From NCBI GenBank assembly GCA_946480495.1, contig CAMLKO010000050.1, positions 1 to 7,292 on the forward strand: a stretch of 7,292 nt of DNA, given 5' to 3'. Source of the stretch: an uncultured Caulobacteraceae bacterium (GTDB lineage Bacteria > Pseudomonadota > Alphaproteobacteria > Caulobacterales > Caulobacteraceae). Positions 1-6,008 of the stretch are shown here, piece after piece (position 1 is the stretch's first letter; the number at the start of each line of letters is the position of its first letter). Below the pieces are notes generated by a model. It did no database searches, was not told the DNA's origin, and saw only the letters and a list, made by a program, of their open reading frames with translations. Made by a program: the position numbers and the translations under genes.

Positions 1-194
1 GCCCACAATCCCAAAAGCTCGCCGAACATCTGGCTGACCAGCGGGGCGGTGACGAAGTCGCCGTCCGCGCCCAGCGCCGGGCGCGTCGCGTAGTAGCCGT
101 CCTGCGGGTCGTGCAGGCAGCGGTGCATGTATTCGGCGACGGTCAGCGGGCCGGTCTGGGCGATCTCGGCCCGCAGGCGCTCAAGCAGGCTCAT
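1..194 (-). CDS. MidA/NDUFAF7-like class I SAM-dependent methyltransferase, N-terminal fragment
   Basis: Only the first 64 residues are in the window; the gene continues past the left edge. Translating the minus strand from the ATG at 194-192 gives MSLLERLRAEIAQTGPLTVA, then EYMHRCLHDPQDGYY, and further on GDFVTAPLVSQMFGELLGLW. The pattern GP(L/I)xVAEYM...HDPxxGYY...GDFxTAPxxSQMFGELxGxW is the N-terminal signature of the MidA/NDUFAF7 family. In mitochondria, family members methylate an arginine of a complex I subunit during assembly; the bacterial substrate is not established. The start lies inside the end of lgt (14-base overlap), so the two are probably co-transcribed and translationally coupled. 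This lgt-methyltransferase order is, from memory, common in Caulobacterales. The SAM-binding motifs are outside the window, so catalytic competence cannot be judged. The fragment is too short for the usual ORF cut-offs and is easily missed. Confidence 0.85.
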   Translation of the reverse strand, partial: MSLLERLRAEIAQTGPLTVAEYMHRCLHDPQDGYYATRPALGADGDFVTAPLVSQMFGELLGLW

Positions 195-1011
195 CGGCTC
201 CGGCGACTTGCGGCTCGCCGCGCAGGCCGCGCCACAGCAGCCACAGGCCAAACAGCGCCATCGGGATCGACAGCATCATCCCCATGGTCAGCCCGAGCGG
301 GAAGTGCGGCATGAAGCGGTCCGGCTCGCGCACGTTCTCCAGCGAAATCCGCGACAGCGCGTAGCAGAGCAGGAAGAGGCCGGTGACCGCGCCGCGCCGC
401 TGCAGCCACTTCAGCCGATGGGTGGCGATGCGCAGGATGAGGAAGAGGACGAGGCCCTCGAGCGTCGCCTCGTAGAGCTGGCTCGGGTGGCGGGGTTCGG
501 GCCCCGCGTTCGGGAAGATGATGCCCCAGGGCACGGTGGTGGGCCGGCCCCAGAGCTCGCCGTTGATGAAGTTGGCGATGCGGCCGAAGAACAGGCCGAT
601 GGGCGCCGCCGGCGCCACCAGATCCGAGAGGCGGAACACCTCCACCTTGTTCGTCAACGCGAAGGCGATCAGGGCGACGGTCACGCCGATCAGGCCGCCG
701 TGGAAGCTCATGCCCCCGTGCCAGACCTTCACGATCTCCAGCGGATCGGTCCAGATCAGCGAGGTCGAGTAGAAGAGGACGTAGCCCAGCCGTCCGCCCA
801 GGATGACCCCGAGGGTGATCCACAGCACGAGGTCGTCGATCTGGAGGGGGGTGAGGGTGGGCGTCTGGCCCCCCCACAGCTTCTCGTTCTTCACCAGGGC
901 GACGACGTAGCGCCAGCCCAGCAGGATGCCGGCCACATAGGCCAGCGCGTACCAACGGATGGCGAATGGGCCGATCTGGAGGAGGACGGGGTCGAAGTTC
1001 GGAAACGGCAC
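181..1011 (-). CDS. lgt: Prolipoprotein diacylglyceryl transferase Lgt
   Basis: An inner-membrane enzyme that transfers diacylglycerol from phosphatidylglycerol to the lipobox cysteine of prolipoproteins, the first step of lipoprotein maturation. The protein is 276 residues, a normal length. Visible hallmarks are the N-terminal GPFAIRWYALAYVAGILLGW (14-33), the HGGMSFHGGLIG block (98-109) with the conserved histidine at 104, the family signature GRIANFINGELWG (143-155), HPSQLYEA (175-182), and a C-terminal REPD plus LSIPMA segment. Several hydrophobic helices fit the multi-pass topology. The open frame runs 103 codons further upstream, to 1320, but that extension is antisense to ubiK and lacks family similarity. 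I choose the GTG at 1011-1009: it yields the expected VPFPNFDPV start and is preceded by AGAAGGTGG with a 4-base spacing. The stop overlaps the methyltransferase start. It is divergent from ubiK. Confidence 0.96.
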   Translation of the reverse strand: MPFPNFDPVLLQIGPFAIRWYALAYVAGILLGWRYVVALVKNEKLWGGQTPTLTPLQIDDLVLWITLGVILGGRLGYVLFYSTSLIWTDPLEIVKVWHGGMSFHGGLIGVTVALIAFALTNKVEVFRLSDLVAPAAPIGLFFGRIANFINGELWGRPTTVPWGIIFPNAGPEPRHPSQLYEATLEGLVLFLILRIATHRLKWLQRRGAVTGLFLLCYALSRISLENVREPDRFMPHFPLGLTMGMMLSIPMALFGLWLLWRGLRGEPQVAGADEPA

Positions 1012-1020
1012 GGATCCACC

Positions 1021-1049
1021 TTCTGTCGCGTTATCGGGGCAGGTATAGA
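1021..1049 (+). promoter_or_regulatory. Candidate leaderless promoter of ubiK in the lgt/ubiK divergent region
   Basis: The whole divergent spacer is 46 bases (1012-1057). TATAGA at 1044-1049 ends 8 bases before the ubiK ATG, which would place transcription initiation at or next to the A of the start codon. A very weak -35 (TTCTGT, 1021-1026) lies 17 bases upstream. No convincing Shine-Dalgarno precedes the ATG, consistent with a leaderless mRNA. On the opposite strand the same bases read TCTATACC, six of eight positions of the GCTANAWC -10 described for Caulobacter sigma-73, which could serve lgt and leave it a leader of roughly 25 bases. This is inference from motif and spacing only. Confidence 0.35.
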
Positions 1050-1057
1050 GTAGTCCG

Positions 1058-1312
1058 ATGCAGACCCAGAACCCCTTCCTTGATGAAATGGCGAAGCTGA
1101 CCACGGCCGCGATGGGCCTGGCCCAGGCCGCCAGCGAGGAGGCCAAGGCCGCCTTCCGCGCCCAGGCCGACAAGATCGCCGCCGAATTCGACCTCGTCCG
1201 CCGCGAAGACCTGGAGGCCCTGCGGGCCGAGGTGGCGGCGCTGCGGGCCGACATCGCGGCGCTGAAGGCCGCCGGCCAGCCGCCCTCCGACGAGGCGGCG
1301 CCCAGCGCCTGA
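1058..1312 (+). CDS. ubiK: Ubiquinone biosynthesis accessory factor UbiK (BMFP/YqiC family)
   Basis: A small 84-residue protein of the BMFP domain family (Brucella membrane fusogenic protein; YqiC/UbiK in Escherichia coli). In E. coli, UbiK binds UbiJ and supports assembly or lipid access of the cytosolic ubiquinone-synthesis complex. Visible features are the conserved N-terminus MQTQNPFLDEMAKLTTAAMG (1-20), an amphipathic helix rich in alanine, the FDLVRREDLEAL segment (44-55), and a heptad-like coiled coil (about 48-71, LEALRAEVAALRADIAALKA) that in the family makes a trimer. The tail QPPSDEAAPSA is low-complexity. The ATG gives the typical NPFLD start, but only weak purine-rich sequence lies upstream, so translation may be leaderless. 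It is transcribed divergently from lgt and followed by 131 noncoding bases. No UbiJ gene is in the window. Confidence 0.88.
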   Translation: MQTQNPFLDEMAKLTTAAMGLAQAASEEAKAAFRAQADKIAAEFDLVRREDLEALRAEVAALRADIAALKAAGQPPSDEAAPSA

Positions 1313-1443
1313 ACATCCACAATTTTCCATTAAAATCCGCTTGTACGGCAGGGGCCGAAGCAGACTAGGCTCCTCGTCGTGGGAGCGATTCAGCACGGGC
1401 GCACCCTGCGCTTGCGGCTCCTCCAAAGGACGCGTAACGCCCG
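1313..1443 (+). promoter_or_regulatory. Intergenic region with AT-rich island, possible promoter for the YbjN-proC genes
   Basis: These 131 bases hold the only clearly AT-rich patch of the window (about 1313-1346), including the perfect dyad ATTTT(1322-1326)-ccatt-AAAAT(1332-1336). It is followed by TTGTAC at 1341-1346 as a possible -35, with an ACTAGGCT-like -10 around 1364-1371. The -10 match is poor, so the promoter call is tentative, but a promoter is expected here because ubiK ends upstream and the next genes start at 1444. A purine stretch AAAGGA (1425-1430) is 13 bases before the next ATG, a long spacing for a Shine-Dalgarno. I see no G+C stem followed by a U-run that would terminate ubiK. 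Confidence 0.3.
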
Positions 1444-1950
1444 ATGGACACCCGCCCCGAGGAAGACGAAACCCTGCTGGCGCTCGACCCGCTGGACGTG
1501 GTCGAGCATGTCCTCAACGCCGAGAACCTGACGTTCGACCGGACGGAAGACGGCGACCTGGCCTTCGCGCTGGCCGGGGACTGGACGGATTACGAACTCT
1601 GGTTCGCCTGGCGGCCCGAGGCCGAGTGCATGCAGCTTTGCCTGTCCATGAACCTGAACGCGCCGAAAGAGGGCCGCGCCACGGTCTATGAGCTGGTCAA
1701 CCACATCAACCACCGCGTCTGGCTCGGCCACTTCGAGGTCTGGGCCGAGGACGGCGAGATCGTCTTCCGGCACGCCATGTCGCTGCCCGGCGGCGAGCGG
1801 CCGACGCTGGCGCAGGCCGCCTCGATGATCGACGCGGCGGTGGAAGCGGCCGACCGCTTCTATCCCGCCTTCGACTTCCTGATCCGCGGCGGCAAGTCGC
1901 CGGAAGAGGCGCTCGCGGCCTGCATGTTCGAGACGGTGGGGCGGGCCTAG
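1444..1950 (+). CDS. YbjN-domain protein (type III secretion chaperone-like fold)
   Basis: A 168-residue soluble acidic protein with no signal peptide or membrane segment. The body (LDVVEHVLNAENLTFDRTED, later YELWFAWRPEAECMQLCLSM, then NHINHRVWLGHFEVW and EIVFRHAMSLPGGE, ending in a helix IDAAVEAADRFYPAFDFL) follows the YbjN family pattern: an N-terminal helix, an antiparallel sheet with a xLxNxxNHxxxxGxF motif, and a final long helix. YbjN proteins resemble type III secretion and HSP33-type chaperones; in E. coli, YbjN affects motility and stress phenotypes, and no biochemical activity is settled. The ATG at 1444 fits the family N-terminus. It ends 3 bases before proC, so the two are surely one operon. 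The link to proline synthesis is recurrent in alphaproteobacteria as I recall it, but its meaning is unknown. Confidence 0.82.
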   Translation: MDTRPEEDETLLALDPLDVVEHVLNAENLTFDRTEDGDLAFALAGDWTDYELWFAWRPEAECMQLCLSMNLNAPKEGRATVYELVNHINHRVWLGHFEVWAEDGEIVFRHAMSLPGGERPTLAQAASMIDAAVEAADRFYPAFDFLIRGGKSPEEALAACMFETVGRA

Positions 1951-1953
1951 CCC

Positions 1954-2727
1954 ATGACGCCCATCCTGCTGCTGGGCGCGGGCCGGATGGGCGGGGCGCT
2001 GATCGAAGGCTGGGCCCGCGCGGGCGCGTTCGCGCCGTCCGACATCATGGTGCGCGATCCACAACCGGGACCGCTGCCCAACGGCGTGCGGGTCAGTCCG
2101 GCCGACGGGGAGCTGGCGGCCGCGAAGACGGTGGTGCTGGCGGTGAAGCCGCAGATCTGGCGCGAGGCGTCGGCCGGGATCGTGAAACATCTCGCGCCCG
2201 ATGCGGTGGTGGTCTCCATCGCCGCGGGGGTGCGCGCCGACGACATCGCCGAATCCTATGGCGGCCGCCGGGTCGCCCGGGTCATGCCCACCACGGCGGT
2301 GGCGATCGGGCAGGGGACGGCGAGCGTCTTCGCCGCGGACGCCGAGGCGCGCTCACGGGCGCATGCCCTGTTCGAACCCGTCGCGACGGTGGTCGACCTG
2401 GAAGACGAAGGCCTGATGCATGCCGCGACGGCCGTCTCGGGCTCGGCGCCGGCCTATCTCTATGCCTTCGTCGAGGCGCTGGAGGCGGCGGGCGTGAAAG
2501 CCGGGCTTGAAGCCGGCGCGGCCAACGGTCTCGCCCGCTCGACCATCGCGGGCGCCGCGGCGCTGATGGCCCAGAGCGGCGCCGAGCCATCCGAACTGCG
2601 CAAGCAGGTCACCTCGCCCGGCGGCACGACGCAGGCCGCGCTCGAGGTGCTCATGGCCGAATTGCCGGATCTGATGGCGCGGGCGGTGACCGCTGCGGCG
2701 AAGCGCTCGAAGGAACTCGGCTCCTAG
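1954..2727 (+). CDS. proC: Pyrroline-5-carboxylate reductase ProC
   Basis: Catalyses NAD(P)H-dependent reduction of 1-pyrroline-5-carboxylate to L-proline, the last step of proline biosynthesis, in the cytoplasm. The protein is 257 residues, slightly short for the family (about 265-280). The N-terminal Rossmann fold shows ILLLGAGRMGGAL (4-16) with GxGxxG at 8-13, then VVLAVKPQ (60-67). The C-terminal dimer and substrate domain shows TAVSGSAPAYLYAFVEAL (159-176), the STIAGAA helix (196-202) and the signature LRKQVTSPGGTTQAALEVL (215-233). One oddity: the block usually read as MPNTP is MPTTA here (111-115). The ATG lies 3 bases after the YbjN gene stop; GGGGCGGG just upstream, overlapping the end of that gene, may act as ribosome-binding site. 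The next gene starts 25 bases downstream, so it may share the transcript. Confidence 0.95.
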   Translation: MTPILLLGAGRMGGALIEGWARAGAFAPSDIMVRDPQPGPLPNGVRVSPADGELAAAKTVVLAVKPQIWREASAGIVKHLAPDAVVVSIAAGVRADDIAESYGGRRVARVMPTTAVAIGQGTASVFAADAEARSRAHALFEPVATVVDLEDEGLMHAATAVSGSAPAYLYAFVEALEAAGVKAGLEAGAANGLARSTIAGAAALMAQSGAEPSELRKQVTSPGGTTQAALEVLMAELPDLMARAVTAAAKRSKELGS

Positions 2728-2752
2728 CTGCGCTTTGGGGTAAGAACGCCCC

Positions 2753-3295
2753 ATGACGCCCACTGAGGACATTCTCGACCGCGCCGCCGCCGCCGCCCTG
2801 GCGCTGGCCGTGACCCATCCGTGGCGCGACGTCTCGCTGCGCGAGATCGCGCTGAAGGCGGGCATCCCGTTTGCGGAACTCTACGAGCGCGCCCAGAGCA
2901 AGGGCGCGGTGATGGCGCATCTGTCGGCCCGCTTCGACCGCGCGGCGCTGGCGACGGCCGACAACGCCGAGGCCGAGGTCCACGACCGGCTGTTCGAGGC
3001 GACCATGGCGCGGATCGAGGCGATGGAGCCGCACCGCGCGGCGCTCACCGCCATCAGTCGTTCGGAAAGCCCGCTGGCCATCGCCAAGCGCCTGCCGCAC
3101 ACCGCCCGCGTGATCCTGGAGTCGGCGGGCGTGGAGGCGACGCCGCCGAGGCTCGCGGCCATGACGGCGGTGTGGACCCGCGTGCTGCAGGTCTGGCGCG
3201 ACGACGAAGGGGCGCTGAACCGCACGATGGCCGAGATCGACAAGCGCCTGAAGCAGATGCGCGAGCAGCTCAAGCGGATCGGCGCGGGGTTCTGA
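2753..3295 (+). CDS. TetR-fold protein, COQ9-like (ubiquinone biosynthesis) or TetR-family regulator
   Basis: 180 residues. The N-terminal part has a TetR-type helix-turn-helix, WRDVSLREIALKAGIPFAEL followed by YERAQSKGAVM (24-54), which most pipelines would call a TetR regulator. The C-terminal half, however, reads like COQ9: DRLFEATMARIEAMEPHRAAL (78-98, matching the DRLFDxLMxRFDxLxPHR block) and VWTRVLQVWRDDEGALNRTM (140-159) followed by AEIDKRLKQ. COQ9 has a TetR fold, binds lipid and delivers quinone intermediates to the COQ7 hydroxylase. I favour a COQ9-type protein, but DNA binding is not excluded. A (GCC)5 run encodes A11-A15. The ATG is preceded by GGGGTAAGA about 8 bases away. It follows proC by 25 bases and runs directly into a palindromic repeat. 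No typical palindromic operator is seen at its own promoter region, and no obviously divergent target gene is adjacent. Confidence 0.65.
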   Translation: MTPTEDILDRAAAAALALAVTHPWRDVSLREIALKAGIPFAELYERAQSKGAVMAHLSARFDRAALATADNAEAEVHDRLFEATMARIEAMEPHRAALTAISRSESPLAIAKRLPHTARVILESAGVEATPPRLAAMTAVWTRVLQVWRDDEGALNRTMAEIDKRLKQMREQLKRIGAGF

Positions 3296-3296
3296 T

Positions 3297-3395
3297 CTTC
3301 CCCCATTGGGGGAAGTACCGGCGAAGCCGGGGATGGGGGCCGGCGGCGGTGACGCCCCCTCAGTCGCTTCGCGACAGCTCCCCCAGCGGGGGAGC
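3297..3395. repeat. Four-hairpin palindromic intergenic repeat (REP/MITE-like), overlapping a gene end
   Basis: A 99-base GC-rich element with near-complete dyad symmetry. Outer hairpins: CTTCCCCC-att-GGGGGAAG (3297-3315) and GCTCCCCC-agc-GGGGGAGC (3377-3395), each with perfect 8-base arms. Inner hairpins: CCGGC-gaa-GCCGG (3318-3330) and GTCGC-ttc-GCGAC (3363-3375), each with perfect 5-base arms and GAA/TTC loops that complement each other. The core is GGGGGC (3335-3340) facing GCCCCC (3354-3359). Read on either strand the element has nearly the same sequence plan. Elements of this plan are, from memory, dispersed many times in Caulobacterales genomes. It sits between two convergent genes, starts 2 bases after the TetR/COQ9-like stop, and reaches 36 bases into the acetyltransferase gene. 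It may act as a bidirectional terminator or mRNA 3' stabiliser, although no U-runs follow the stems. Only one copy is in this window, so repetitiveness is not shown directly. Confidence 0.75.
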
Positions 3396-3916
3396 ATTCC
3401 GCTCGAACAGGATGTTCGGCCGCTCCTTGTAGATGACCTCGGCATAGGGCTGAAAACCGCACTTCTCGGCCACCCGGATCGAGGGCGTGTTGTCCGGGCT
3501 GATCATGCAGACCATCCGCGCGTGTTCGAAGCGGCCTTCTCCCCAGGCGATCGCGGCGTTCACCGCCTCGGTCGCATAGCCCTTGCCGTGGGCGCCTGGG
3601 GTCAGGGACCAGCCCACCTCCGGCCTGCCGTCGATCGGAGGGTCGAGGTCGCGCTTGAAGTCGGCGATGCCGATGTCGCCGAGGTAGGCGCCGCTCGCCT
3701 TCTCCTCGACGGCCCAGTAGCCGTAGCCAAGGATCGCCCAGTGGCCGATGTAGCGGGTCAGCCGGCTCCACACCTCGTCGCGCGTCAGCGGCTTGCCGCC
3801 GATGAAGCGGGTGACCCTGGGATCGGTCCACATCACCAGCATGGGCTCGAAATCCTCGAGCGTGTGGCCGCGCAGCAGCAGGCGTTCGGTCTCGATGACG
3901 GGCGTCTCGAAGGGGT

Positions 3917-3920
<4 letters not shown>
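3360..3920 (-). CDS. GNAT-family N-acetyltransferase (RimJ/RimL type)
   Basis: 186 residues, Acetyltransf_3-like. It should transfer an acetyl group from acetyl-CoA to an amine; the substrate cannot be read from sequence. Visible features are the N-terminal ETERLLLRGHTLEDFEPM (10-27), YWAVEEKASGAYLGDIGI (68-85), the acetyl-CoA-binding motif EVGWSLTPGAHGKGYATEAV (101-120), and NTPSIRVAEKCGF (144-156), which matches the NxxSxxVxEKxGF pattern of RimJ-like enzymes. The start is a GTG at 3920-3918 that overlaps the histidine kinase TGA as GTGA, so it is translationally coupled as third gene of the response regulator-kinase-acetyltransferase operon. Residues A176-D186 (APPLGELSRSD) and the TGA stop are encoded by the palindromic repeat, so the native C-terminus has probably been replaced or extended. 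The core domain ends before that, and function is likely retained. Confidence 0.88.
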
Positions 3921-5250
<1,330 letters not shown>

Positions 5251-5251
<1 letters not shown>

Positions 5252-5931
5252 CAGTCGGGCGCCAGCCGGTAGCCGACCCCGCGCACCGTCTGCAGGTAGC
5301 GCGGGTTCTTCGGGTCGTCCTCGATCTTGCGGCGCAGGCGCGTGACCTGGACGTCCACCGCCCGGCCGGTGGCGTCGGTCGTGCCGCGCGCCAGCTCCAG
5401 CCGGTCGACCGGGGTGTTGGCGGCGCGCGCGAGGCGGCGCAGCAGCTCGACCTCGGCCTCGGTCAGGCGGATGGGGTCGCCGTGGCGGGTGAGCTCGCCG
5501 CGCTCGGCGTCGAAGGCGCAGGCGCCCAGCGACAGGGTCTTCGGACCATCGTCCCGCGGTCCCGTGCGGCGCAGGATCGCCTCGATGCGCAGCAGCAGCT
5601 CCTGCGGCTCGAAGGGCTTGGCGAGGTAGTCGTCGGCGCCCAGCGACAGGCCTTCGATGCGGTCTTCGGAGGCGCCGCGGGCGGTCAGCAGCAGCACCGG
5701 CGTGCGGTCGCCGGAGCGGGCGCGCAGGCGCTTGGTGAAGGAGAAACCGTCCTCGCCCGGCATCATCACGTCGAGCACGATGAGGTCGAAATCGAAGGTC
5801 TGCATCAGCTTGCCGGCCTTGGCCGCATCCGGCGCGGCGGTCACGCGGAAGCCCGCGCGGGCGAGGTATTCGCGCAGCAGGTCGCGGATGCGGTCGTCGT
5901 CGTCGACGACAAGGAGATGGCGCTCGCTCAC
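5251..5931 (-). CDS. OmpR-family response regulator (PetR-like)
   Basis: 226 residues. The receiver domain (about 5-120) shows the acidic cluster DDDD (10-13), phosphoacceptor D54 in LIVLDVMMPGEDG, T83, and K105 in DDYLAKPFEP. A winged-helix DNA-binding domain (about 130-224) ends in DVQVTRLRRKIEDDP and RYLQTVRGVGYRL, the recognition helix and wing of the OmpR/PhoB class. The receiver text (HLLVVDDDDRIRDLLREYL, FDLIVLDVMMPGEDGFSFTK) is very close to my memory of Rhodobacter PetR. It should activate or repress genes when phosphorylated by the adjacent kinase. The start is a GTG (5931-5929) preceded by six Gs with a 5-base spacing; the ATG at 5947-5945 is out of frame. It is divergent from ilvE across 77 bases, and its stop overlaps the kinase start by one base. 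Target genes cannot be inferred here. Confidence 0.93.
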
Positions 5932-5946
5932 GCGCGCCCCCCAGCA

Positions 5947-5975
5947 TTGACGCCGCGAGCTTCGGGAGTTCTAAG
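5947..5975 (+). promoter_or_regulatory. Candidate housekeeping sigma promoter of ilvE
   Basis: TTGACG (5947-5952) is a five-of-six match to the -35 and also matches the TTGACGS of the Caulobacter sigma-73 consensus. After a 17-base spacer comes TCTAAG (5970-5975), four of six to TATAAT. Transcription would begin near 5982, giving an ilvE leader of about 26 bases containing the strong ribosome-binding site. The -35 lies only 16 bases upstream of the GTG of the divergent response regulator, so RNA polymerase here would sit over that gene's leader. Confidence 0.55.
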
Positions 5976-5990
5976 GTCGCCTTTCCCGAA

Positions 5991-5999
5991 AAAGGAGGT
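5991..5999 (+). promoter_or_regulatory. Strong Shine-Dalgarno of ilvE, partly in a small hairpin
   Basis: AAAGGAGGT is a near-complete anti-16S complement, 9 bases before the ilvE ATG, and the strongest ribosome-binding site in the window. It fixes the start at 6009. The arm AAAGG (5991-5995) can pair with CCTTT (5980-5984) around a 6-base loop, so the site could be partly masked in the leader RNA if transcription starts early enough to include both arms. Confidence 0.75.
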
Positions 6000-6008
6000 C
6001 GGGCCCCT

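Noticed and set aside
127..1053. A 308-residue plus-strand frame opposite lgt
   Set aside because: It is composed of charged, repetitive residues typical of shadow frames and lies opposite an intact lgt.
1012..1320. N-terminal extension of lgt to the ATG at 1320
   Set aside because: It would add 103 serine/alanine/arginine-rich residues antisense to ubiK. The GTG at 1011 has a good Shine-Dalgarno and the family N-terminus.
2737..2752. GGGG-taagaacg-CCCC before the COQ9/TetR-like gene as an operator or terminator
   Set aside because: Four G-C pairs with an 8-base loop are expected by chance in this GC-rich sequence, and no U-run follows.
3297..3395. CRISPR array or riboswitch at the hairpin cluster
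   Set aside because: There are no regularly spaced direct repeats with unique spacers. The element lies at the 3' ends of two convergent genes, not in a leader.
2651..3445. 264-residue and related minus-strand frames across 2282-3831
   Set aside because: They are shadows of proC, the COQ9/TetR-like gene and the acetyltransferase, without any recognisable motif.
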